This document shows, piece after piece, positions 1-13,600 of a DNA stretch of 64,000 nucleotides; the first letter of the stretch is position 1, and every line of letters begins with the position of its first letter. Position numbers and translations under genes: made by a program. The notes below the pieces were generated by a model. It did no database searches and had not been told where the DNA came from. It worked only from the letters and a program-made list of their open reading frames with translations. The DNA is from Phytoseiulus persimilis (lineage: Eukaryota > Arthropoda > Arachnida > Mesostigmata > Phytoseiidae), in the NCBI GenBank assembly GCA_037576195.1, contig CM075102.1:9548001-9612000 (forward strand), read 5' to 3'.

Positions 1-3000
1 GGGGGCTCGTCAGAGATCCGCTCCACCGATAGAATGAGTTCGAGAATGTGATCGAGCCGACGAATGAACCTTCTATGTTCCAAAACTGGGAGAGCCCGAT
101 GATCGGTCGGAGATTGGGCGGAGCCACGAATCTCATGAACTCAGGACGCAGGAGTAACAGGGCATCTCCCAGAGCTGATGAATCGGAAAATTTATGGCGT
201 TCACTATAATCAATTTAAAAGCTGCGAAAACAGGCTCAAGTCGGTGGGCGAGATTCCGTCGGAGAGCTGACGATAATTACAACATTGTACTCGGTCATCG
301 ACTGTACGGTTCGCTACACTCCGATTTCGTTGAGCACATTTGGGAAGAGAACATGAGCGTGGTATGATGCCACTCGGTTGAGAAGCGTCGACTCCTCGCA
401 GGATTAGGAGCGACCTCGAGGGAAGGCGCTGTGTGGTTTGAGCTGAAACTTCTTGGTGGCCTCCGTGTTTCGAGCTGTATTCCGGTCAAACTTGATCCGA
501 TCGGGTGCGTTTCCCGACGGGGACATGAGATGAGCACCAGATGATTTCGTGGGTGAGAACAAACTCGTCTGATCAACCCGGTGACCTCGTTGACGGATAT
601 GTTGGCTCGAGTTAAGATCTGTGAGTTCTCCATAACCCGCTTCCCTGAAGAGTTACAGGCGGTTTCCACGAGAGTTGGCCTGGAAAGCTGAATTTGGGGC
701 TTCATCTTGAGCTGCTCTTCCTGCGATACGCAACCGATTCGCGCGCTTCTAGCGACAAGCTTTTTTTGAGAGGAATCTCCCGGTTTTTCGTTCCTTGGAA
801 TCGGTTGAGAATTGACGATTTCTCCTCATCCTAGTCCCAGCTCTTCACAACGAACTCTTCCTGTGCGTCTCGGTTCGACCACGGAGCTGCATAACTGTTC
901 CCGATCTGTTTCAACGGAATGGAAGCAAGAATTTCAATTCATTTTATTCTCTGGAAGATGATGTCGTGGCTATAATGTGGATCTCCAACGTTCCACACCT
1001 TGATTCGAGAATAATTGAGAACGATATTTGTAAGAAGTTCAGCGCGAGATCAACTTTGACATCGGCGTTACTTGGAGGAGATTCATCTCCGACTTCTCAG
1101 AGGGCTGGCATAAAAATATCAATCAGTTCGATGACCCTGATCATTGGAAAGGCACGTCGTGTGCTGACTCGGCGCGATTCCAATATGGGCGAAACTCTAT
1201 GGAGCCCTCGGAGGAAAGGTCTCGATGAAGTAGCATAAAAAGTTCTTCTGGCTGGATCAAACTTCGGCTCCCTGGTAGTAACGCGCTAAATACAACAGTG
1301 TGCAAGAAGGTGAACTGATCACAAGGTGAAGACACGACGCGGAAAAATTATAATACTTGCCTCGATTGACCTGAGCCCGCTGAACACTTTCCTGCAGAGA
1401 ACGTGCGCATGGACTGATGCCGCGGGCCTCATGTTCCTCGGTCCCTTGCAGGGCTCCAATCGATCTCTGAACAGGAAACTTCTCGCTGAGCGCTCCCCTG
1501 GAATACTGGCGGATATTCCCGAATTCACGCTGAATATGGGAGAATGAGCAATAACATGAGACTCGGAGGGTGTGTTTGAACGGAGCTCCATTCTTTCGAA
1601 AACATGCATTGTTCAGCACCGTTTTCTTCCAAGTACTGGCTTTCACCCTGTTACACGCAGCGTATGCAGACTGAGTACGAGGGTCTTGTCCCCATACTGA
1701 AATTTTCCCAACGGGTCGCTGCCGCAACTTGAAACATCAGGTAAATGAGCTGGCTCCGAAGATTTCGGAAGAAAGAACATCCAATAGATGCTCTAATTGT
1801 ATTCCGACTACCTCCACGCGCGCCAAACCGGCTTCTCCATGGGGATGCGCTCGCTCGCAACCATCCATCATCTGGCAACGAGCTCTGGAGATGCTCTTCA
1901 GGATTCTGGCGGATCCTGACGACAGCGCTCGCTGGTAGCTTAGTGACCTAAAGCATCGCGATTCGCGACTCCCGAGTTCGGAAAGCTCAGTATCCTCATT
2001 CCCTGAGCGAGTTGATGGGTGCGCGCCGGTTTCATGTTCCCAAGTGCGGATGCGCCATCTGGCGAGAGTCGTTTCCAGAGGGAACTCCCGAGAACATCAT
2101 CTCACAGATACCCGGCTCTGAAAGACAGTCGCGATCAATATTTCATCTCCCCGGAACGAGCCTCGCATCCCTCGCATTTAACGAGTCCCGTAAGGGAAGT
2201 TCTCTACTCAACAATTCCGAATTCCAGCCAACATAACGCGAAGATGGAGTGCGTGTGCCTTTCCTCCGCTGGCCAGGAGTCACCGCACACAGTGGTGTTC
2301 GCAGTGGCAGTCACTTGTGGAACCCCAGGAAGGAACGTTTCGATTGTACCCCGTAGTCTTTGCTCGCCGAATTCCGTGGCAGGACTCCTGTCGAATTTCT
2401 CGCCACGAACGCGTGACGCGGGATGCGACCAGTGGAACTGCAGTAGAGCCTTCCAATCGGCGGCTCACGAGTCATAATCACTTTGTAACCTATCCAAGGA
2501 TGCGCTTCCGAGAATGTATAGCTCCTTGAAGAGGCTGTGAGCAAAAACCTTTTCCAAGGGACACGAGTGAATAGAGACAAACACTACGGAGGATTCATCT
2601 TTCTCTTGGCAGCGGCTGCGTCGGTAGCAGTTGTCTGAGGCAATCATACGGGCAGGTGCAGAGAGGACATCGAAGCGTTTCTAGGATACGAAGACGATAT
2701 TCTTCAAGGTTACGGCTTTGGAAGTGAACTATCCGCGAGATTGTCGAGCGCAGAAGCGTCAGTCCCCGGTGTGTCGTAACACTTCCACATTTCCCGACAT
2801 TTCTGTTTCGACATTCCGTTTTCCTCGAGCGATTCCGCTCCAGCAGCCTCGTTCTGGAGCAGAGTTGCCATGCTGGTGCTAGAAACGGATGGCCATCTGG
2901 AGAGTTTGATTTTCGCTGCATTCCCGATTCGTTGCTCGATTCGTAGTTTATTTTGACGTAGGAGGCATCTCCTGAGGCTCAGAGCACTTCCGAAGTCCTT

Positions 3001-6000
3001 CTCGACTTCGCGGAAACATCGGTGCACTCGTGACACCTTATGGTGAGAACCCACTTCCAATGATTCCGCCGAGTGCCCAGTTTTTCATCACAAAGTCAGC
3101 TGTCGAGGTATGTTGACAGAGTCGAGAACTCCACCACGTCCTGGCCTCAACCTATTGCCAGGACCTCCATGATTGCATTCCACCATTTTCGACATACACG
3201 GCGGGAGAATATCCGGTTCTGTGGAGGAGCGTTATCGCATGGACACTCCATTCGGTTTCGATGGATTCCGCCGGTTTCTATGCGGTGTGGTACACATCGC
3301 GCTCTTGGAGGAGCGTTGCGTGGCTCAGGGCAAAACATTTTCATGGGTTGCGACGGAGTGCACCATCTGAAAGGGACTGAGCATCGGTTTGAGGGCGGCT
3401 TCGAAGACTGAAACGGTGAGTTCACCGTTCGAGTCGGGAATTCGAAGCTGATGCCATGGTGTACGTTTGGAAGAATCCGCCCGAAGGTCAGTTCTAGAGC
3501 GCTGTCGTCCGTCAGGGTCCTCTTTCCGCTAATCTGAGGGTCGAGGAGGGCCTTCGGGGGCACGTTTCCCGAGGCTCAACGTATTAAAGCTCGGCCCTGT
3601 TCGAATCTCGGAGGGTACAAATTCTCTATCTTCCGAGCTCGCTGACCGGCATGAGTCAATGGAAAAGTGTTTTTTTTTTTTCAAAGGAAGCTCATCACAG
3701 TTGTCCGCAATAGAATCATTAGGGAGAGTAGCCCTTTGGTCAGTATGGGAGCACGGTACGAAAGACAACCATTCCCGATTTCGGCGACAGCTGGCGCAAT
3801 GATTCCATGTAATTCGATTGTTCCGACCACAGAGACCTTGCTTTCTCGGCGGCTGTCATGCGGCTCCAGTACAGGCGACAACTTCTGTCATTTAGGTAGA
3901 CCACAGGGAAGCCTAATCCCCGTGCGAAAGCGCCTTGGCAGGGTCAGACCTCCGTCTCTGTCTGGACTACATGACCTGCTACTGAGTCCTCACAATCGAA
4001 TTCAGCCAGTGAGTGCGCACTTACTGCCGGACTGTTCCTGCGTCGTCAATCCCACTCACCGAGCGTTCGGCTCCCAATACATTAAATTTTTTGGCAAGGA
4101 AAACGAGGAGCGAGAATCGGGTCCACGGACCTGAGGAGCCCTCATTCTGCGCAGGGCTCGAACCGCGTTCGTGAGAACGATAGGTCAGCTGAGCTCCCTC
4201 TCGGTACCGACGCTTTTATTTTCCGGTCGATGCACTCGCTGAAATGTACGGAGGAACTCCCAAGGAAAATAGCAGACGGAGCTCTCCGAGTTCGATTCGC
4301 GCGTCGCATGTCGCCAAGAACTTTTGGCCGCTCACCGCTGTCGAGAAATCTTCCGCTGTGAATGGATGTCAAGGTGGGAACGAGTGACTTGGTCCGCTCT
4401 TTGAATACCCAAAACTATGTTGGTGCGCGATGATATTTTGAAAACTCAAGTAGGTGCTCAAACGGGGCGCCTGGAGAACGCTGGAGCACAACAGTTGTTC
4501 CCTTTTGCTCACTCCCACGGATCCCCAAGGAGTCGAGAAAACACGGTGTTCCGTGGGACGAGAGGATGCAATGGATCGTTGATGAACGCCGGAGCAGACT
4601 GACGGTGCTGGGGAAGCGACTTCTTTTAGAGTGTTCAGCGATTGTTGGGTGAGGCGTGGGAAGCGTCGCCTTGATTCCGATCTTGAGCTCCTCCAAAGCT
4701 GAGTCAGAGTTGAGCTATCTGCCGGCTTGCTAGTTCGGGGATGAGGCGCTGTTAACATGGGGGCGATTGATCACCTCGTGACCTTTGACTCTTCCCGCGA
4801 ACTGTATCACGCCGCGTGATTTCTGCGGTTGTCCAGCTGGACGGAGTTTGCCGTGGCTCCGCCCGGATTGCGCACAACCTAGCCAAGAGCTTCGATCGGC
4901 TTCGGCCCAATTTAATGAGCGTGATGCACACATGATGGAAAGTGGCGGATTGACGGACTTGGGAGAGGTCCAGATTCAGTCGAACGAGAATCACATCGAT
5001 TAACGGTGCGTAAACGGGTACGGACGGGATCGCCATGAGTTCCCATCGGAGCCCTCCCCGCGGGACTCGTTACAGACGCCCGCCCTGACCGGTGAACCGA
5101 ACGCAGGAAATAAACTGCCGCGGAATATTCCGAGAATCAGCAACGTCACTCTTGCTGCATCCTCACCCGATCCGAGAGATCAGATATTGTCTTCTAATCC
5201 GAAGAATTCTAAAGCCGAATCAACGACGCGCGACGTGATTCCGAAGCAGATTGTTGTCTTTCCATATCCATGGCTGTTCTATATTTACCTCATTGTCATT
5301 CGTGTAGCTTTTCGCTCTCACAGTAACGCCCGTATTACCAAGCGATATCCATCCATTCATCCCCAAGTTCTGGGAGATCATAGTTGCGCGCAATCATGAT
5401 TATGATCATGCCCAATTCTGGGGCAATAGAAGGATGAGATCTGTTCCAGAACTCCTTCCGAAGCGAAGCCATGGCGGTACCGGGATTCGGGGTCAGTGTC
5501 CAACATATTTCATGTTGAATCCCCTCAACGTCTCTCCACAGTTCGAAGCGGGACGGAAAATCCTCCGTCCGACTGAAAAGTCTGATCGTCTGGATCGGAA
5601 ACTCCGTGTGCGAAGATGTGCAGACTGTTCTCCTCTGTGATTTCGAGAAGTTTCGTTCATGAATGTCACAGAGACCGCTGAGGTATTGCATTCGACGCAT
5701 GCTGAAAGAATCGCTGTGGGGGTGTTGTTGCGGACGCCGTTTCCGGCCCCGAAGTTTCCAAAGCGGATCCCGAGCTGCGTTCTCGACCGAGCTCGGGAGG
5801 ATTCTTCAGAACAAACCACTAAGCTCCGGCTCACAGAGAGCCACAATCGTTGACAGGAAGGACATGGCTAGAGCTGTCACTTCGCGTTCGTTCTCAATAT
5901 CAGAGCCTCCACTTCACTCTGAAAGTACCGGGAGCGGGAATCCGGGACAGACCTACTCTGCACGGAGATCGGCGAGAGAGTCTCTGGGTGGAATTCTTCT

Positions 6001-7000
6001 CGGGATCCAATGTTGCTTTGTCCACATCTGTCGCAGCGGGATATCGCCGATCAGCTTTGCAAATCTTCGGGCGCTCGGTGTCCCCTGACTGCTTGCAGTG
6101 AACTCCGACTCCCAAGGCCGCGCATTCCACATCCAGCTCTCTATTCCATCTCCCCTCTCCCTGAAAGCCGACTCGAAACTCCTGAAAACGTCCGAGAGTA
6201 CTCAGAGGACTTCCGGTCGGTCCCAGGAGCGGAGTGGACGACCCGATGAGACCAAGTCGTCGCAGACGAAAAAGACGACTAATACAGCGTAAGGGACGCT
6301 GGTTCCGAGTTGGAGTCGCTGGAGGAGAATTACGTGGAGAGCTCGGCCTTGGTTTGTCCGAGTTCTTGCTATCGGTCAGAACTCCAACGACAAAGGAGTC
6401 GCTCGGCGGATGAAAAGCAGTCGAAAGAGGGCAGGCGGAGAAAGACGTGGCGGAATCGCAAGAAGTGGAGAGGACAGAAGAGGATGACCAAGGAAGCACG
6501 GCCGAAGAGATTGGAGCTCGAAGCTGCAATGGTGTGAGGCAACAGTGAGCCCTATTCTTCTCCCTCTCTCAATTCGTTCTCCTCCGCTCCATTTTTCTCT
6601 CCTGCGAAAACTCGGACGTGTGTTCAGGTTTCAGCTGAATGAATAGACTTCATTGCTGCGCATCGAGCGCGAGAACACTGAGAAACTCACCGTTCGAAAA
6701 GAAACAGTCGGTGGAGCAGCGAGGGAGAGCGAGCTCGTGAAGGGACTTGGACAACCAAATCGGAGAGAGAGCGAGAGAAACAGGAAGCCTGTTTTTTTCT
6801 TCGTCGACTCCAAGAACAACTCCGGTTTAGTTCTCTGAGCTGGGAAACCGCAGTGAGGACTTCGAGTCGATCTTCAGTGAAGAGTTTTCGCTCTGACGCT
6901 ACGACGCGCTTTCCGCCGTGAAGACCGTTGTATCCGTTGGGCCACGTCGATGCAGCGATGAAGACCAGATAGAGCCGAAGACTCAATTAAAGTGCTAATG
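1..7000. other. No gene recognised
   Basis: Open frames on both strands are short or Arg/Ser-rich and overlap one another. The longest, 209 codons on the minus strand at 5,900-6,529, is dominated by Ser, Arg and Pro. There is a short T run near 3,670. I see no RNA gene, repeat array or splice-supported exon. Confidence 0.5.
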
Positions 7001-7097
7001 AGATGAAGTCACCACGTCCGACTGACGCCCGGCTTGTGCAGCGATTATTTCAGTCGATCACGAGATGGGCTAAAAAAACGATATTTTTCCGGCATCT

Positions 7098-7693
7098 TTG
7101 GAGTCTTGCGACACGGGAATCGGAGCGCTCGAATTTGCGAAAACCTTCAAGAAGCACAAGAACAGCCGGCTCGAGTATCGTGCGTATGAAACCCCTCGTT
7201 TGACTCCGCCTACTCTGGATCAATATTCGGATCATATGCGGCGCGACATCCTAGCCCCTCGAGGTCGAGTTTCAGCTCCGAAAGTCGCTCGTTACGTGGA
7301 CATCGTTTCGGGAGCTGACCTTGGATCGATCCCTGACCCTTCTTCGCGAACGCAGCTCGTTGTTCGCATGGGAAGAGGGAACGCGGCGCTCATGATGAAG
7401 AGGAAGGAGAAGAAAAAGAGAGGTATCGATTTCATTATCGCGGAAATTAATAAGGGTGCCGCCGAGGGGAATCCATCGATTGCTTGCGCGCTGTTCTATT
7501 CAAAAGGCGAAAGGAGAATATCTTCGAGAAGAAAACTGTGTTGACTCGGGCAACATCGACACCGATGGAAATCGACCCTGTTCCTCCGGGAAACGCGAAA
7601 CCGATCCTGCCGCGCCCCCATCGGCCCCAGACACCGCCCTACCCGACTTATCCGGGAATCACTGTTCACCTAATCCAGAATGAGATCTCCTGA
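7098..7693 (+). other. Protein-like stretch in two frames, unrecognised
   Basis: A 148-codon plus frame (7,098-7,544) includes LEYRAYETPRLTPPTLDQYS, a Lys-rich patch (MMKRKEKKKRG) and FIIAEINKGAAEGNP. An overlapping frame (7,484-7,693) ends with a Pro-rich tail including RPHRPQTPPYPTYPG. I recognise no domain, and the two would need a frameshift or intron to join. It may be chance. Confidence 0.13.
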
Positions 7694-10600
7694 GACCATT
7701 TGCGCTCCGCGTTTGCAACAGAGAAAACTTGGGTACATCTGAACATTGCTCGACCTCACAGGGATTGGCTTCGAACACATTGAGCCAGGATATCATGCGA
7801 GAGGGGAAATCCGGTATTCCGACAGAGGAGGGACTAATCTGAGAAAATGGAGGAAATCATCCAAGGCCTTGTGAACGAGGAGGATTCACTGTTGAAGGGA
7901 ACTGAGCGAGGAATCCAGAAGCAAGACGGAGCGTAATCGTAACGGATCAGCCGCGCATCCCGAACAAGGAATGGTCTAGAATTATCGAAGAAGTAAAGAA
8001 ACAGAGTGGCTCGGAATGACAGCAAGAGCGGAGACAGAGGCTGGAATCGGAAATCGGCTCGATGGATTTTCTCGATAATGAGCCCAACCTGGCGCTGAGA
8101 GACTGTGGAACAAGCAACCCAACCGTTGAACGGCAACTGCTCTTCATGGGCGCCCACGCATTCTTCGCTCAAGCGTCCCGTTTCCGAGATGCGCTCCGTT
8201 TGTGTTGACGCTAAAAAAGTGTGTGTCAAGCTTGAGCCGCACGTAGGAGATCACCCGAGCAACCGTGCCCAGGAAGAAAATGGAAAAATGAAACCGTTTC
8301 CTTCAGCTTCGCAATCCCGCTCCATTTGTTGCCGAGAAATGGGCTCCAAAGAGCGGACTCAGGAGAGCCTTTTGGAGTCTCTGTATTCTCCTGTGGGAGA
8401 CGGATTGCTCGGTGTTCATGTTCCTGAATATTTTTCGATTCGAGCGAAAGCCGATAAGTCTTTTCACGAAGAACCACATAGAAGAGCAATACGGGGCGAG
8501 ACAAGTTGATGATGTGCCCATCTGTATCTCGGACACTCACTGTTAGGCGCTTCCGCGATGTTTTGACACTTTTGCCATCCACGTTGTAGCGGAGTGAGCG
8601 CTCCGGAGGAGCAGCATCCTCAGTGAGAGGGGTGGCGTGTGCTGCGAAGGTTCCTTCCATGAGGGGGGATCTCAAAATTCAGCCGTTGCTCGGGCACGTC
8701 GACTATTCAAGATCCATAAAAGTCGGGCAGCGAGACAAACAAGAATATTTCAGAAGTGTGCGCGCCTGCGAGTGACACAGAGAGCGATCCGCTCGTTATA
8801 AACAATCACTTATCGCTTCTGGCTTCGAGAACGGCAGTAAACGAGCGAGAGATAAACTCTTACCTTGGTCTGGTTAAGTATTGGCTTTGCCGATTGCCCC
8901 GAGCGCTAAAGGAGCCCGGCAGATATTTCAGACTGATTATCATCTCCGCACCAAATTACGGGGCAATACCAGAAACGGTTGAGACAAGCGAAGGGTAATC
9001 TGGCGATGATCGCTCAATCGCTTGAGCGTCCGATACCGGAACGAACGATCGTATCAGGCACGATCAAAACGGGTGAACGCGATTCGAAGGAGAACTCGAA
9101 AACCCAAAAGATGAATTCTCGCAGTGAGGAAACTTTGAACTGAAGGCAGCGCTCCGTCGACGGAGCCTAGTCTATCTGTGGAACTGAAGACATGAAGATG
9201 TCGACTCATAACTTCAGGCCTGGAGATATAGGCGACTGCGCATCGAGAGTCATGTGACGCATTTGGCTGCGAAGACACAGCTTCTTGGCACTGATGTCGC
9301 TCAGTCCCTCGGTGTCGCTCCGGCCAAGGGCCTCGGGACCTTGAACTATTCCGAGGTGAGCTGTCCCAGTTTGTCCAGAGGATCTCCGCAGTCTTGCTCG
9401 CCTGACTTGTCTCGGCCGAACGTTCAACCAACCGATTGCAAACCAACGGACCACCAGACCGACCGCGCTATCGATGGATCGACCTCATTTCCGGAGTGGA
9501 GGCGAGGACTCGGGGCGGAAAAGTTTCGAGCTTTGTCTCAGGCCAGGACCAATGCTCACGGATCGTTCTAAGCCGCGAAACCCGTCTCTAAGGTCCGCAA
9601 GTCGGGCGATTCGGCGTCCACGGCAATTGTTCGAGCGAGGGCCCGACATATCTCAGGCCTAAATAGCGGTCCTAATTTGGCGGATCGAGATTTCTCATCC
9701 GGCCGCCAGCGACTTCGCGGCCCCTCCACCCAATCATATCACATCCTATTAAGTTCCACCGAGGACGCATCCGTCCACCACTCGATTCCGCCTGCGGCCA
9801 ACCGCCATCGGAAGATTCCTCCGCAGATTCTCCCTCCCGAGCCGTTGCGGGAACGATTTGACCGGAACCAGCCTCGCTCATTACCTGGAACAGAACCGTG
9901 TTTGTCCCGGAGGAGATTTCCGCGGGACGGATGCGGCGAATCATCTCGCCTGTCTTCTGCTCACGCTTCTCGGGTGGAGGGAACGAATCTGAGGAAGACC
10001 GCGGCGTAGTCCTTCGATATTTGTTCGTCGTCGGAAGCCGCTGAAAACAGAGGGTCCGAGAATCGGTATCGGAACGAGAAGAGCCAGCGAGGCACAAAGT
10101 AATTCCAGAACTCGTTCCCAAGTCCGCGAACGGGCCCTGAGCCTCACTTCCAGAAGTCGGCAGCCTTGGGGCGAAGCATCGGAGTGCATCGAAACGAAAA
10201 CCCTCTCCCCGAATCCTTCTGCCGCGAACGTCCTCTCGGTTTTTAGCTCCTGCGGTAGCCGATGTCAAATGTCGTTTTTTCACGGGAGCAGCGTTGTGGA
10301 AGGAAGAATTTTGAAGCGTTGAGGGCACCCACAGATGGCTTCTGAGAAATGCGCCGGGAATCGAAATACATAGATGCCAAGTCGAAGGGTCGGCCGAACT
10401 CTGATCTCGACAAGTATCGTGCTCTCGGGTCGGAGCTCGAACTCTAGACCGCCGGAGCGATAATCAAGTGGCACTGGCGCCAAGTGGGGGATGCGTCGCC
10501 AGAGCTCATAGTAACCGTCGTAGCTGTTGTCCTGATCGTCGTCGTCGTACAGCGTACAGTGTACAGCCACGGCGGCTTTTACGGCTCTTTTATTGAGTTT

Positions 10601-13600
10601 TCGACGTTTTATAATCGGTCCGGCACGTGAGGTCTCTGCGAAGATAAGGCGATTTATAACTTACCACCAAGGCGCAAGTTCGTCTTCCGCTGCTCTCGTC
10701 ACTCACTGTCGCCTTCTCGCCAGCTTCGTTCTCCGCAAGTTAAGAGTTCCGCCCGCTCGCCATCGAGACTCGTGCTCGCCCTCCTCACGTGGGTTTCATT
10801 CAAGCCCCCGCGAGGAGATTCTAACTTATGCCGGACACTTGACCCCAGACAACGGATGCTTGGCCGAGCGAGCGCTTCTGTGAGGCGGCTGCGTTGGATA
10901 TGGCCACATCATCGAAAGCTTTCGGGAGCAGGACCGGGGTTCAGAGTTAGAGGAAGCTGGACAAAGAGCGGACGCCAGGAGCTTTCCTCGGATATCTTAG
11001 TGAATATTGTTCCCGGAAAGCGGCGATACCCGCGATTTTTTGTTCGGCATGTCCAATGCGTGTTGGGTTGCTCCTTCTCTCAAGGCTCTGAGTCCGATCA
11101 GATTTTGTTCTTGGTCATTTGAGGAAGCGAGTCATGCTGCCAGAGCTTGAACTCAGTTCTTGCCAATCAACCCGTTGACACGCAGGCCGTTGGGAAGAGG
11201 CCTGCAATTCATGATCTTCAAGAACAAAGAGCGCTGCGAGCAGACCAACTTAACGTCGACAGAACATTCGCGTGTTCGCATCGTTAGTTTCATCACCCGT
11301 CATGAAAGCGGAAAACTGACCAGCGCGGTCATGGTTTTCAAACATTAGCAATTCGCGTGTCTTTCCGTTCGCAGGTTTGATCAATTTTCGGGATATGTGC
11401 CATTAGAATCGACATCGAAATCGATGTGGCGGGTTCCTCCTCAGGTTTCCGGGAGTATGCAAATTTCTCGCCGCCCCCTCGGGCCCCCGCGAAGGCCGAC
11501 AGAATGAGATCATAGAGACCGTTTGGGAATATGCATTTGGCGGCCGGGTGGACTTTCGGCGTCTGCATCGTTGTGGAGGAAATTCAAATCTGCGCAGATG
11601 GCGAAGAGCACTGTGACAACTTGCTTATCTCGTCCGTCGCTCCCGGGGTGTCGCTGCCCGGGGACAAGACGGCTGAGGGAGTCCGGAACTCGTCGGAGAA
11701 CCTCAAGCGTCGTTTGGTGGCGCGTCGACGGAGCCTGCTTTTCGGCGTTCCGATTGCCGTTTCACTCTGTGCGGAGTCACCCAAGCTGTGAGAGATCAAA
11801 GCGAGGGAACATCAAAACCCCGAGAGTGTCCATATACGTGTCACTTCAAACTGAACACTTTTCAAACTCAGCACTCAGTCAGAGCCAGCCGTGTACGTAT
11901 GGTTGGTAATATGCACAGCTACGAGATTCGGGTTCAGGCACCGCGTACTCGCATCACGAGCGAGATTCTTGACAGGATTCTGAACGGTTCCAAGACTCAA
12001 TCGAGGGACAGAGCCACCCAATGTCTGAAGAGACCTCCTTCCGAAAAAAAACGTTCGACGTTCCGAATCATCTCCCTCCCAAAACGAGTTCGATTTTGAC
12101 TCATCATTTCGTGTTCCGTTCACGTTCACTTGAGTGATTCCAGCTCATTTGAAGGAGCAGTTGGAGGGCCTCATTCAGCATCATCGACCGACTCCGAGGC
12201 TCAACGTCGTGTCTGGGGCGAGACCCATATGGCGCGTGTCACCCGACTTGAATTTCGCTTCCCGATGTTATTGACTCTACTAACTGACGAGAAGTGGTTA
12301 CGAGCGTCGCTTGTAAATGGGCGGTAGTTGGAGTGAGTCGGCATGTTTCAGCTCGGTGCGATTACGTCCTCAAATACTTTCAGTCTTGATGAGTGCCGGG
12401 AGTCCTCGAGGAAACGACACGCGGGATTGTTCCACGGAGCTGGATATACAGATCCGGAAACGTGAGATCGGAACCCAAGTCTCTCTACGGGAAAACTTAT
12501 CGAGGAACTGGATTGTCACCCAGCTCTCTCCTCGTTGATGGCGATCCCCGTGAAAAGCAAGAAGAGACCTACTACTGAAGCGAAGCCTGTTCGATGCATG
12601 GAGGAAGACCTCCTCAAACAAAAAATAATAATTGCACCGATTGCATTCCGCGGGACTGAGAGGCTCTTGCATCTCACTAATTCACTCACCATGGTATAGC
12701 TTTTGCTCCCGCTGTCGAGTACCTCCTTTCACCAGGATCCGAGTGCTCTTGAGAGATGGGAGAAGCTCCGGAGGCTTATAGTTCGCGTTCCTCGCTCTGG
12801 AAGCCACCATACATCAAGCGCGTAGCGAATATTCTCCAAACAGCTGTCGAGAGAGTAGATACGGCGTGGTCGAGCAAGGCTGCGCGGGTTCATCGAAGCC
12901 TCGTCCATCTACAAACACTGCTCTCGCCTCGAGAGCAAACACCCCGAAAACCCCTGCCACAAACTCCGGCCGGGAAGAACCCGTAGTGGAGAACAAGCCA
13001 AACATATTCCGTTCCAAAAATCGACTTTCGAGGGCTGATATGAGATTTACTTACCAGCGAACGCACACCGTTGCCCAAGTTTTGCCCAGGCGGACACTTG
13101 CCGATTTCAATGTACCACTTGATATTTCATTTCATTCTCCGGAACTTTCCAGAAGCGGAGCTCACACTCCACGATGATATAGATAGGAAACGAGAACGAG
13201 GATCCCCACGCGATACAAGGAGGAGATCGGGGGCGTCATCGTGGACTCATTTGTGGCCTCGGACACGAGCCCGGAGCTTATTCGATTTGGGGAAACTTTC
13301 CAACGTCAACAGGCAGCTGTTCGTGGATCGACGCTCTGCTCTGGCCATATGATCGCGCTGTGGTCGTCGCTGTTGTTATTGCTAGAGCCTTCACCGCTGC
13401 TGCTGTTGATGTTGACGTTACGAAGACGGAATGCGGTGGCATCGGTCGCAATCAATCTAACTAACTGTATTTATGAGGGTCGTACATCATGAGGTTTCCT
13501 TCGACGGCGCGTTAAGCCGCGTGTGTGAGCTCCCATCTGGAGGGCGTGATTCCCTCCGCTGGAAAAGGGGATAATTTGAGCTTAAGACCCGGCCGACGGT

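Noticed and set aside
4142..4210. Minus-strand sequence with GGTTCGAGCCC and a possible anticodon hairpin
   Set aside because: The T-stem pairs at only two of five positions and the anticodon loop is the wrong size.
5900..10328. Minus-strand open frames of 209 codons (5,900-6,529) and 218 codons (9,672-10,328)
   Set aside because: Both are Ser/Arg/Pro-rich with no domain and overlap open frames on the other strand. At this stop-codon density about one frame over 200 codons is expected by chance, and uneven composition raises that.
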